The notes beneath the pieces were generated by a model. That model was not told the origin of the DNA. It made no database searches and was given only the letters and a program-made list of their open reading frames with translations. This document shows positions 34,007 through 49,036 of a stretch of 64,000 nucleotides of DNA, in pieces. The stretch's first letter is position 1. Each line of letters starts with the position of its first letter. This stretch comes from Pectinophora gossypiella (taxonomy: Eukaryota; Arthropoda; Insecta; Lepidoptera; Gelechiidae), in assembly GCF_024362695.1 (NCBI RefSeq), contig NC_065419.1:3162678-3226677 (forward strand). The letters are read 5' to 3'. Both the position numbers and the translations under genes were made by a program.

Positions 34007-35110
34007 TAGACATAGAAAAGAGTATGGACTGGAAATACCTACAGAAAAAACGTGCCACTCTGTAAACATAAAATGGCGGTCTTTACTAGGGCTACAAGCT
34101 GTTTCAATACTAGGATTACCATACTCGTACGTACTAGATATAGCATTATACTTAAAAAAATACGGCATACAAGTATTCATAAGAGAACAGAAAGGGAAAG
34201 TAAAAGGTAGGTAGGTGGTGTACTGTATCTTTCGTGCAAAACTTGTAAGTATTGTATGTTGCGTGCAATAAAGTATATTTGTATTTGTAAAGGAAGGTTT
34301 AGTCAAGATTTATCTAAGTCGCTTACACAAATCTATAACATTCATTACATTCTTTATTGGGCGCAGTTCGTATCAACCTGGAGTGTTGGAGTAGGAGTAA
34401 ATAAGAAAAGGAGGTAAAATGAAATATAAATTAGATCGTAAATCTGTTCATTAGCAAGTATTTATTTCACACGTTATTAATTATGTACATTATATTTACA
34501 ATAAATACAAATTTATTAATTTCTAAACAGTGTCAATTTGCTTAGAAACTGTCTTTGTGACACCCTGTCACATTGTTTTTTTTTTTTCATTAAGTCGTTT
34601 GATCTTGAGGCGGGACTTGTTCAGCTTTTCTTTTAAATTTTTCATCTCGTCTTCTTGAACTGACTGAAATAAAGTTTAATAATAATGTTAAAATAGTATA
34701 TGTACAAAATAATCTATAAAAATAAAAGTAAAATATATCTGATTTAAGTGCATTGTGCAGCTGGTTGAATTATACACTCTATATATGTATATCATGTTAA
34801 AAATATAAAAAAAGAAAATTATTTGATATACCTTTTCATGTAAATCCAGTCGACACTTTTGGATTTAATATCTGAAATCAAAGATAATAATAATTTACTT
34901 ATATAAAACGTGTACAACTCATAATTGTTTAGACATAAAACAACTACAGACTTAGTATATATACTAAGTTTATTAAGTACATAATAATATGTAGTTGAAT
35001 GATAGATAGTATAAACGTGTTGTGATAACATGATACAAATATCTTATCTATCTATCCAGCAGTGAGATGATGCAGGCTAGGCTGAAATTTAAATTTAAAC
35101 ACCATTTCAT
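34007..35110 (-). repeat. Block homologous to P1 inside P2
   Basis: Begins with CATAGACATAGAAAAGAGTA like the P1 end and follows P1 for about 1.1 kb with small gaps (AATAAAGTATATTTGTATTTG, GTGACACCCTGTCACATTG and others). Shows P1 and P2 share a common P-type ancestor or a nested insertion. Confidence 0.65.
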
Positions 35111-35582
35111 CTGTCTGATCTATAATGTTCAATGTAGGAATAGCATCGTCTCGAAGACGCCTCCACTTTGAATTAGGAACACACATAAATGAATCCGCAG
35201 TAAAATGTTTCGAGCAAATACGGCTGTACTTATTTGGAATCCAATTTCGTCTATTAATGCGAATTATCCATTCTTTCTCTTTGTTATCGTCTACAGGAAA
35301 TCTAAAAATTAAAAGTATCGATAATTTTAGTACATCACTATGGACAATCAACATAACCTCAAATCAATTCCGTATTCATCGATGAAACGTATAATATAAT
35401 GGATATCTCAAATATTTTATGCTACAAATCTATTCAGCAAAACATATTACTTTCCTAAAATTGTTCAGCAGTTCACATTTCACTAGAAAATTACAAAAAA
35501 CTTACCGATGAAACGACAGAAGTTGTTGGCTATTTTCTTTTCTTCCTGAATGTGAGCTGCAGCCCCATACCACACAAGACAT
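35052..35582 (-). CDS. THAP-domain protein of P2, two exons, 108 aa
   Basis: Exon 1 (35582-35506) encodes MSCVVWGCSSHSGRKENSQQ then LLSFH and ends in GTAAGT after two bases of a codon. Exon 2 starts at 35301 after TTTTTAG and restores the frame: RFPVDDNKEKEW, then CSKHF and RRLRDDAIPTLN, ending at a stop at 35052. The zinc ligands C3, C8 (CVVWGC) and CSKH, the FP step and the AIPTL box of a THAP finger are all present. The domain fills nearly the whole protein, with no transposase part. It could bind the element's ends and act as a repressor; that role is inferred from other truncated P proteins. Confidence 0.75.
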
Positions 35583-35975
35583 AATGTCACACAGTCGAGA
35601 CACTCAATTATTTGATATAAATAAAAGTTTCTTTCCATTTATTTGGAAAAATATTGTTAAATTATCACTTAAAACAATCTGAACACAAGACACTCGTAAA
35701 CACAGTTGACGCGACCGTGTCAAATAGTTCGGTAAATATAAGTAAAATCTTCTTATGTATGTTACTATGTATTTGGCCGAGTTAAAATGAGTCCAATAGG
35801 TCCAAATGACATTTCATGTTGTGACAACCTCGGAAAAAATGAAGCAAAGAGCGAATCATTTGTCCTTTTCTCACTCATAGTTTGTGTCGTAAGCTAGAAG
35901 AGAGCCGGTTTATAGTTTCTGAATTCTTATTTTAGCCTTCCTTCTATGCTTTAGTTATTGTTCTGAGGTTTTTTC

Positions 35976-36628
35976 TGATAGCGCGCGCGATGTGTGGTTC
36001 GGTAAAAAACGCGAAGAAAAACGAGAGCAAAAATAATTCTGAAAATAGTTGTTGTAATGCAGGGATCCTTGTTATTGTGGAAACAAAAATAAAAGTATTA
36101 TAGCAGAAAGCTTTCATTCTTATAATTAAGTTAAGTTTCTTATAAGGAAAACTTAGGTTAAGAAGTAAGTAAAACAACAACCTTCGTGTTATAATCTTTA
36201 ATGTTAACAATAATAGCACATAGGATCATTTACATTATTATAAGTAGTTGCAAACATAAAACCATTGCTCGGAAACTGTTTGTTGTTGGTTTGTTATTAA
36301 AGTCTTTGTAATTCAAGTTAAGAACATTTTGCACTTGAACATCTTGATCTGTTTTGTTTTATAAGTATTGCGCTATTATGAAACTCTTAAGTCCATTGTA
36401 GTAATTGAGAATTACTTGATATTCCTTGTATTTTGCAATACTTATAAGTTAGAAATAGTATTTAGATTTTTTTCATAAGTTGTCAATGTTCAATAGTGTT
36501 GCACCTTGATCTAGTAATAGAATTCCACTTTTGTAAAAATGGAACATGATTACTATGGCAATATTTTATACCTAGGTAACATGATGTTTATGAAAAAATA
36601 AATGATTATATCATTGGTCCATCATAAT
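35976..36628. other. End of unit 4, no gene seen
   Basis: Continues the unit 2-type sequence (match to about 18710-19371) up to the start block of unit 5. Confidence 0.5.
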
Positions 36629-36798
36629 AAGTTGTGGTCTCTATGCTCTCTTCGGAGTCAAACATCATGTCAAATGGAACAACTCTAAATAAATTCGAGT
36701 CATAAGATTGGCAGCGACCTCGCCTTTTAACCTTTACGTTATAGAAACAACTGTGAAAAAGTAATTAATATTAAATACACAAATCATTAATGTACTTA

Positions 36799-37013
36799 TA
36801 CAGGGTGTAAGTGACATCGTAACGAATACTAAGAGGGATGATTCAGCTCATTATTCTGAGTTAATATCAAGTGGAATTTTCTATGGCAAAAGTATAGAAT
36901 TGAAAATAATTAAAAAAAAACATGAAATTTGCCACCGAAAATTCCACTTGAAATAAACCCCCTATTCGTCTTAATCAACCCCCAATTCGTTACGATGTCA
37001 CTAACACCCTATA
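36799..37013. repeat. Palindromic MITE, copy 10
   Basis: Counterpart of copy 5 in unit 3, ends TACAGGGTGTAAGTGACATC and, inverted, GTCACTAACACCCT. Confidence 0.72.
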
Positions 37014-37486
37014 TAACAAAACCTTTTTCTTGTTTCAAACTTTTTAGAGCGTGTTTTTTCCGTAGTCGGGTTTTAGTTTTTAAACTTATATTTTATAAAA
37101 TATTTTAAATATAATTTATCGTTTAATAGGTTTTAGTGGGAAGTAGTAGTTATAATATTGATTTGTTCTTGCATTAAATCGAAGTAAACTGTTATAGATA
37201 TCAAAGTACAGTCCTACTAATATATAAAAGTGAAAGTTTGTAAATCAAGACAATTAAAACAAAAATACATAAATAAATTATAATAAACAAAAAAAATGCA
37301 AATACATATTAACATACAAATTACTAAAATAGTTCATAAAATAAAAAGTAAAAGTTTAAAAAAAAATCGAATATTGTGTTTCGAGATTCAAGATTTGTGA
37401 GGCATATCCATGTTAGGATAAATGTCGCAAATGGCACTACCTATCTCGATCACTGATTATATTCCACTAAGTAGGTTCATACTCAC

Positions 37487-37691
37487 TTCAGGCAACCTTC
37501 GTTTGGATATGTCTCATTATCACTACCACAAACTGGATCCAATATGCGAATGCATCTACATTCATGTTTAATCCTTTTTGGATAAACTTTTCCTCGCAAT
37601 TTTACCAGTAGCAAACGACCAGAAGAGCTTTTCCTGGGGAAAGACGACCCTGGTACTGTCAGCACGGCCACCGTGAGTACTACAATCATAC
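37487..37691 (-). CDS. Kazal-type protease inhibitor, beta exon, unit 5 (partial gene)
   Basis: Same intact 205-nt exon and splice sites. Arg between Cys1 and Cys2 and Gly before Cys4, as in units 1 and 3. As the highest-coordinate member it would be the first of the minus-strand array. Confidence 0.72.
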
Positions 37692-38069
37692 CTGGAAAAA
37701 TGACATTAATGTTTGGTTCATACATTTTTTTTTTAACTTTGTTGTGTTTGCTCTTGGCCCCAGACAATGCCCGAAGGCATTGACGTGGCCTAAGATGGAG
37801 CGAGCTCGCCCAGAAGGCGCCTGTTCACTCTGGCCTTGAATTCGGAAATATAGAAGATGGCAGAGAATTCCACTCCTTAGCAGTGCGCATAATGAAGGAC
37901 GATGTAAGCGCTTTGTGCGAATAGTTGGGATATCCACCAAATAGGAATAGAACCCGGCTGTACAAACGTACAGCCGGGCTGTGAAAACGTACAGCCGGGT
38001 TCTATTTTATCTTCGGACTTCCGTTTGGAAGAAGTATAAGGTGACGATATTTGGTTCTTACAGACATAC

Positions 38070-38155
38070 CTGTAATACACGTATTCATTGTTCGCGACGG
38101 AGCAGCGCAGTGACCAGGTTTTGCAGCAGACCCCACAAGGGTGGAGTCAGTAACA
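38070..38155 (-). pseudogene. Kazal-like alpha exon, unit 5, frameshifted
   Basis: One extra G (ACAAGGGTGGAG for ACAAGGTGGAG) makes the segment 86 nt and shifts the frame within the TPPC region, leading to a stop. The other four alpha copies keep the frame. Confidence 0.6.
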
Positions 38156-38829
38156 CTAATGACTTATTTCGCTTAAAAATCTCCTCTAATAAGTAGCTAA
38201 TTGGTTGTCTATGTTTGAGATTGAACATGTAGCAGATGTCTAATTAAGATAGGAGCTTGCAAGCAGTTATTATAACGAGTTTCAGATTAACCGTATCATT
38301 AGTATACTTAATTGGTCTGTGTCGCTTTTAATGACGAGTAACGCTTACATAAAGACGATTTACACAGTCGCACACGCAGATAAAGTAAGTAATATTGTAG
38401 GCAGTGATGTGCCATTGCCGGGAACATAACCACCATCAAGAGCTTTATTACCTAGACTTTAGGCAGATGGGATCAGAGTACAATCTTAAAGAGATATTAT
38501 AATATATTTATTTCATTTACTTATTTTTATTAGTAGAGTCTTTTGTAAATATTTCCTTTTATTTTGGTGCAATAAAGTACATTTATTTGTAGTAGTATTT
38601 TGAAAAAAAAAGCAGCAAGTGTCCTTACTGTTTAAAATGTAAATTGTAAAAAAAAAGAAGGCGCTGTTCAAATTTAACGTAATAATTACCTATTATCTCA
38701 TTGCTCGGGGTACTTACATAATTATTTAAAAATATATGGTGGCATATACAAAAATAATTGTTGCTTGATATTTGGATCAGATACAAAAATAATTGTAACC
38801 ATATTTTAATAATTATATTCACTTATTCT

Positions 38830-39012
38830 TCTTCTATCGAGTCGGTTAAAAAGTTGATTACCAACCTCACCAACCCTGGTTTCAGGGTTATTATTGAGCC
38901 GCCAAAGGCCTCTGACATGGCTCATGTAACGACCACGTATTTACATCAGTAAGTAGTAACCGGGACCAACGGCTTAACGTGTCTTCCGAAGCACGGATCA
39001 TCTTACATAAAT
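38830..39012. repeat. Dispersed lepidopteran-type repeat fragment
   Basis: Contains GAGTCGGTTAAAAAGTTGAT, GAGCCGCCAAAGGCCTCTGA, TAACCGGGACCAACGGCTTA and CTTCCGAAGCACGGATCATC, blocks I associate with a widely dispersed lepidopteran retroelement end. Family name not certain. Confidence 0.5.
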
Positions 39013-39660
39013 AAAGGTTATAGTACCACATAATGTTATGATGACATTTTTAAACTATCCTGAAATTATTAGTATCACATCCCACGCCAGGATTTGTTGT
39101 AGATCAAATATAAACACGCCCAAAACATATTTGTAAGCTAAATATTGACCAACTCTATCACGACATTCAAAAGCAATTTACAAAGAAGATATCTGGTACC
39201 TTTGTTCATATAATTTGTGTTACTATGTATCTTTATTGCTTCACTTTATTTTGATCAGAATAAAAATGGTTGGAAAATGTTAGGTTGTAATAAGAAAGGT
39301 GGCTCCAAGCTGGTATCGGTGCGAGGCGCGGGGTGTCCCTTCCATATAGACTTAGTATTCATTTATTGTTTATTCTAGGTAAAAAATGAAACAAGATTGA
39401 ATAATATAAGTACTTCCTTTTACTGTTAAATACGAGATTTTGTCGTTTTTTTTTTTTATATTGAAATAAAATGTTTCTGCCTTTCTAGAGCCATAAATAA
39501 TATTCGTCGCAAGTACCTTCTGCCAATATTGACACTTTTGGCGTACAACTGCAAAAAAAAAGAATCTGAACGAAGATAAGTAGCTATAAATCGCCTTTTC
39601 TTTAAGCGACTTGTTTTCTAGACAAATGGGGAGCCTAGGGGCGTTCAATAAGGCAAACAT
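39013..39660. other. No gene seen
   Basis: AT-rich. Near 39230-39310 a decayed copy of the unit sequence around the THAP-like start (TTGCTTCACTTTATTTTGAT) shows the duplicated segment once reached here. Confidence 0.4.
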
Positions 39661-39725
39661 GCGCATCCGGAGATCGAACCGGCACTCTCCACTTGAGAGA
39701 CAATCCTCTAAACCAGAGAACCAGG
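39660..39725 (-). repeat. tRNA-like sequence, probably a SINE head
   Basis: The minus strand has an A-box-like TGGTTTAGAGG and a B box GGTTCGATCTC at tRNA spacing. No full cloverleaf with a paired acceptor stem is evident, so not a functional tRNA call. Confidence 0.4.
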
Positions 39726-40740
39726 TCTATATTAAAACGCACACATTTTACACTCCTAGTTTTAATTCGCATAACAGAATCCGCATAATTATAAAACCGC
39801 ATACTTTTAATTTATATAAAATGAATACGCATAATCTTAATGTGCATAATATACACATGAAAAATTCTAAACAAATTGTATGAGACGCCTTGTGAAACCT
39901 TCAAAATCAGTGACGTTAAAATGTCTTCACCGTCACAAGTAACCTAACCCACTCGGCTATATGGCGCTTTGCTCCACTCAATTATATTTAAAAAAAAACT
40001 GTAAAAACTGAACACTGCCTCTCAAGATACAGGTCTCCTAGTTTGAGAGATAGGGTTACCTTCTGCTTTTAAATAGCCACCAACAAAATTATATTTTATT
40101 GTTAATGTGATGTTTAATAATTTTGTAAATTGTTGTTGTTGTGTGAAATAAATTTATTTATTATTTTTAAATCTTTACCGCCGCCATGATTTTATGTGTT
40201 TTTATATTTCTATCCTTAAATAACTCTGTATGGGTAGTGGGGCCCTACTCGGTTATATGTTATGCAAATTGATTTTATAAAGATTAAAGTTATACCTACA
40301 TAGATAATAAATACATAAATAATAAAGTTATAATAGTATTATGCGACTTTATTATTAGGCGAATCTAAAATTATGCGCATTTGCGTTATGCCAAGACTGT
40401 TATGCGGATTTATATTAGACCAATTAGATTTTGCCAATTAAAGGACACCCCACAGAACCACAGAGCCTACACATAAAATATGTAGACCGGGCCGGGGGTG
40501 GTATAGCGGGCGGGCGAATTGTGCGCTTATTTGGCCCACGATTAGTATTAGTTAGCACCAATAGGTGGCGCGCTTATTTTACTCGCTGTAGTAGGTAGTT
40601 ACATTATTTTTTGCATGCCTGTATCAGATTTTTAATGAATTTGAGGCGCTACAATGTAACATCATTAATAAAAAAAACCGGGCAAGTGCGAGTCGGACTT
40701 ATGTACCGAGGGTTCCGTCCGCATAGAAGGACATACTAAC
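39726..40740. other. No gene seen
   Basis: AT-rich stretch with scattered GCATAAT/GCGCAT steps (about 39760-39860 and 40340-40440). Apart from its last bases, which flank the Kazal exon, nothing is recognised. Confidence 0.4.
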
Positions 40741-40864
40741 CTCAGGCAATATTTATTCGCATACGTTACGTTGTTAGTACCACAGACTGGGACCCATATT
40801 TTGGGGCAATCACATACTTCTGGAGACCCCATCAGCGATGCACACAGAAGTAGGAGTACTAGAC
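40741..40864 (-). CDS. Divergent Kazal-type inhibitor exon (partial gene)
   Basis: A 124-nt exon with acceptor ATTTTACAG and donor GTTAGT, phase 1 in and phase 2 out as in the array exons. It encodes LVLLLLCASLMGSPEV, a signal core, then C-D-C-PKIWVPV-C-GTNNVTYANKY-C. P1 by family rule is Lys, suggesting a trypsin-like target. Shorter spacer than the beta exons. The rest of the gene was not found: a SINE lies directly upstream and a satellite block beyond it. Likely a separate paralogue from which, or beside which, the array arose. Confidence 0.7.
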
Positions 40865-40883
40865 CTGTAAAATCCAAAGTTAT

Positions 40884-41100
40884 TTACGAATTAAGTACAA
40901 CAATAACCCTAGCATTGTCTCGTTTTGCACGGGATCCGTAAACCTGAAGATTTGACAGGTCCGGTTTTTTACAGAAAAGACTGCTGTCTGACCTTTCAAC
41001 CCGCGAAGGCAAAACCAGCCCAATACAGGTTATGTCACATACATCCGAAAATGCATTTCTCGGGAATATGGGTTTCCTCACGATGTTAGCAATACCTAAT
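40884..41100 (-). mobile_element. SINE copy 2, body only
   Basis: Matches the body of the SINE at 893-1180 (CTGAAGATTTGACAGGTCCG, CCAGCCCAATACAGGTTATG, CCGAAAATGCATTTCTCGGG, CACGATGTT). The tRNA head is missing. Confidence 0.7.
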
Positions 41101-41129
41101 CCGTGCATAATATTTTTATTATATTATAT

Positions 41130-45375
<4,246 letters not shown>

Positions 45376-46192
45376 CTAGATGTCGCGTGGTTCGCTCGCA
45401 GCAAGCTGCTCGCGTGTCTTGTTTTCCCGCCATTTTTTTACCGCGATAGAATTTGACCAAGACTTGAATAGGTCTCGTGAAATCAAAAAAGTTCTAGGTG
45501 CTATAGTTTTGCCAGGCCGTAGGGTGTCTCCCTGATGCGGAGCAGTTTTCCAAGATGACGTTCCGATCACACCCCAATACATCATTTTTACCTCTGAGAC
45601 ATTTTCTGGAAAAACAAAAATTTGTATGGCGGCCATCTTGTTTTTCGGCCATTTTGTTTTTTTTTCACCGGCGATAAAATTTGACCAAGATTTAAATAGG
45701 TTTAGTGGAAAAAGAATAGTTCCAGGTGTGATAGTTTTTCCAGGCCGTAGGGTGTCTCCCTGATGCGGAGCAGTTTTCCAAGATTGAGAACATTTTCCGT
45801 ACTCGATAAGACACTCCGATCACATTCCCATACACAGTTTTTACCCCCGTGACATTTTCTGGGAAAACCAAATTTTGTATGGCGGCCATCTTGTTTTTCC
45901 GCCATTTTGATTTTTTTTCGCGTGCGATTGGATTTGACCAAGATTTAAATAGGGTTTGCGAAAAAAAAATTGATCCAGGTATAATAGTTGCGCCAGACTG
46001 TAGGGTGTCTCCCTGATGCGGAGCAGTTTTCCAAGATCTGGAAGTTTTCCCATACTCATCGGAAGTTTTTGATGACATCTCCCATACATCACTTTTACCC
46101 CCCGACGCTCCTTCTGGGAGAACAACCCTGTCAGTGAGTCAGTGAGTCAGTCAGTCAGTCAGTACATGGGTTTGTAGCTATATATAATATAA
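45376..46192 (-). repeat. 254-bp satellite block 3, short form
   Basis: Start cap TAGATGTCGCGTGGTTCGCT, two full monomers and a terminal half monomer, then the end cap GAGAACAACCCTGTCAGTGA to GTAGCTATATATAA. About 0.82 kb. Confidence 0.85.
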
Positions 46193-47010
46193 CTAGATGT
46201 CGCGTGGTTCGCTCGCAGCAAGCTGCTCGCGTGTCTTGTTTTCCCGCCATTTTTTTACCGCGATAGAATTTGACCAAGACTTGAATAGGTCTCGTGAAAT
46301 CAAAAAAGTTCTAGGTGCTATTGTTTTGCCAGGCCGTAGGGTGTCTCCCTGATGCGGAGCAGTTTTCCAAGATGACGTTCCGATCACACCCCTATACATC
46401 ATTTTAACACCCGAGGCATTTTCGAGAAAAACGAAAATTTTGTATGGCGGCCATCTTGATTTTCCGCCATTTTGATTTTTTTTCACCGGTGATAAAATTT
46501 GACCAAGTTTTAAATACGTTTTGCGAAAAAAGAATTGTTCCAGGTGCGATAGCTTCGCCACGCCGTAGGGTGTCTCCCTGATGCGGAGCAGTTTTTCAAG
46601 ATCGAGAAAAATTTCCATAGTCAACGGGATGTTCCGATAACAACCCCATACACAGTTTTTACCAACGAGACATTTTCTGGAAAAACAAAATTTTGTATGG
46701 CGGCCATCTTGTTTTTCCGCCATTTTGATTTTTTGTCACCAGCGATTGGATTTGACCAAGATTTAAATAGGTTTTGCGAAAAAAAAATTGATCCAGGTAT
46801 AATAATTGCGCCAGACTGTAGGGTGTCTCCCTGATGCGGAGCAGTTTTCCAAGATCTGGAAGTTTTCCCATACTCATCGGAAGATCTTGATCACATCTCC
46901 CATACATCATTTTTACCTCCCGGCGCTCCTTCTGGGAGAACAACCCTGTCAGTGAGTCAGTGAGTCAGTCAGTCAGTCAGTCAGTCAGTCAGTGGGTTTG
47001 TAGCTTTATA
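46193..47010 (-). repeat. 254-bp satellite block 4, short form
   Basis: Same architecture and length as block 3, in direct orientation beside it. Confidence 0.85.
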
Positions 47011-47077
47011 TAATATAATAATAATAATATATATAATAAAAATATTATATTATATTATTAATATATTATTAATATTA

Positions 47078-47109
<32 letters not shown>

Positions 47110-47546
47110 TATTATAATTATAATAACTAAGACATAGTCATGAGAAATGTTGTAAAACAGTTATTTGCCTTTAAAATAAACACAATTTAATTTAAAGCTT
47201 ATTTAGTTACTTAACAAAAATATATAGAATAATTAAAAAGAAATAGAAATCCAAAAAATAAGTAATCGGTAAGTAGATCCAAAAAAATAATGAAAAATCA
47301 ATTATTTTAATGAAAATGTGAATTATGTTAATATTTAACGATGCTTACCTATTTTATAAGCGTCCATCTAGGTAGGTGAAGCAAAAAAAAAAGTATTTTA
47401 CAGCAATACTCGGAAAAAAGAACTATAAGAAAATGCAAACTGAATAAGACATTATTGCAAATGTAATCGATTTTCTAAGTAATTACCGTGCTAAGAAACA
47501 ACAAATTTTAAATTTTGCGTTTATTTTTAGTAACCGATGGTGTAAG
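47011..47546. other. No gene seen (TA/ATT-rich)
   Basis: TATA and ATT repeats to about 47115, then AT-rich single-copy-looking sequence. Confidence 0.4.
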
Positions 47547-47921
47547 TAGGGAATGCAATCCCGACTTGAAATCGCAAATTCGAAATCCCGTGGGATTGGA
47601 AATTTCAATTTCGGGTTCTCGTTTAGTTTATAAAAAATGTTAATTTAAGATGCCTGAAAAATGTGAAGACTGCCTGTTTGTGATACTTAGTGAGGTTAAT
47701 AAAAATAAATATATTTTGAAAGAAATCAAAAACCTTTATTCTTCAATATTAATAATTAAATAATTGGAAATCAGCATAATCAAAACAAAAAATATAACTC
47801 AAGGAGATACGCCCAATCCCGTCAATCTCGAATGCTCGCCTAGTACTAAGTACTTCGGGATTGATCTCGAAAAATTTGACGAGATCTCACGGGATCCCGA
47901 TCATCGGGATTGCATTCCCTA
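47547..47921. mobile_element. Probable hAT-type MITE, 375 bp
   Basis: Terminal inverted repeats TAGGGAATGCAATCCCGA and, inverted, TCGGGATTGCATTCCCTA. Further inverted blocks with CGGGAT/ATCCCG lie inside. No coding capacity. The flanks (GGTGTAAG, ATGTTAAG) resemble a degraded 8-bp duplication. Confidence 0.65.
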
Positions 47922-48010
47922 ATGTTAAGTAGATAGATAGGTACCTTCTCGTGTACCTATCTATCGATCTGCGAACACATGTGGTCAGTACATTGTTTTA
48001 AGTTTACGCT

Positions 48011-48177
48011 AATTAAAACACATAATAACGGGTTCTTACCGCGTTTAAAATAGGGATATGAGACTCGATATTCATCAGTCATCCCGTGATCATGGCACTT
48101 GCAACAGTGTCGAAATATCGGGAGTCTCATATTCCTATTTTAAACGCGGTAAGAACCCGTTATTATGTGTTTTAATT
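48011..48177. repeat. Foldback element, long form, 167 bp
   Basis: Arms of about 60 bp: AATTAAAACACATAATAACG through GAACCGC-type sequence to ATATGAGACTC, then the inverted copy. Same outer arm as 15949-16030 and 28045-28126 with an added inner arm and a loop of about 40 bases. Confidence 0.8.
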
Positions 48178-49036
48178 ACATGTGGTCAGTATCATTACAA
48201 AATCCTCTTTAGTCTTTTTGCAAATATCCAGTTACGACAGTACTTACGTCAGTTGTGTGCGATATACCTACATAAATTCTAACAGAATATTTGCAAAATT
48301 CAAAACCCACTCTACCGGCTTCGTCGACATAATGTTGTTATGTATGGCTCCGTTGCGCTTACAAGGTTTTCACTATATGCCGATAATATACGAATATTGG
48401 ACAATAAGTACCAAGAATATTACATACTTATTTACGGCATAAATTTACCTAATATCAATTTATTTTATATTGAATAATTAACATTATTAACTTTGTCATG
48501 AAGTGCTCTTTTCTCCCTACCACCCCGAGGTGCCTCCAGCCGGAGCGACCAATTTGTCGTTGTCTAACAATATTGCATTTTATGTGAATAGTAATAAAGT
48601 TAGTTCCGGTCATGGGTTTCGGTGATAACAGAAAGTGAGGTCTTCGCCGGTTTTGGTCTGTCTGTACTGAATCGATGTTTTTAGTTGTTTGTAAAAAAAA
48701 AACAATGTCAGCACAAAAAACCAAACCATACCATGCAAATAAAATAAAATTTGACCAGCACATAATTTTATTATAAAACTGATTCTACAAATTATACTTT
48801 TTATGATGTACTTATCAATAGGCTATCAACAAAATAATAAAGTACATACTATCACAGATAACTAATTAACAATTGAAACATGGTGTCACCAGGGAAGATA
48901 GTTGATACAATAACAATATGGGTGTTTTGTAAAACAAATAATAATAACAGTTTGAATTTGTGAGAGACAATAAATTTTTCAAGATTACTTCGTGTGGTTT
49001 TGTTTCATCAAAAATTCCAGCTCACCGATTTCGGAA
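48178..49036. other. No gene seen
   Basis: AT-rich, short frames without domains. The frame on the minus strand at 48455-48763 has no homology I recognise. Confidence 0.4.

Larger units (their letters stand above)
33309..35967 (-). mobile_element. P-type transposon P2 with 40-bp perfect terminal repeats, 2659 bp, in unit 4
   Basis: Ends are perfect 40-bp inverted repeats (33309-33348 and 35928-35967, starting CTCAGAACAATAACTAAAG) inside the 8-bp duplication GTTTTTTC (33301-33308, 35968-35975). The right part carries an intact two-exon THAP gene on the minus strand. The middle (about 34007-35110) is homologous to P1, including the P1-type end sequence near 34007. The left part holds a second THAP first exon in the opposite direction. 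A composite P-type element without transposase. Confidence 0.8.
26061..36628. repeat. Duplicated Kazal segment, unit 4 (10.6 kb with three insertions)
   Basis: Starts with the common block at 26061 and follows unit 2. Removing insertions at about 29113-29598, 30788-32829 and 33309-35967 leaves about 5.4 kb, the length of unit 2. Confidence 0.85.
36629..38790. repeat. Duplicated Kazal segment, unit 5 (partial, about 2.2 kb)
   Basis: Starts with the common block (one base different, AAGTTGTGG). Keeps the beta exon, the non-LTR tail and the alpha exon, then decays after about 38.5 kb. The last recognisable match is around the GGATCAGATAC block near 38780. Confidence 0.75.
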
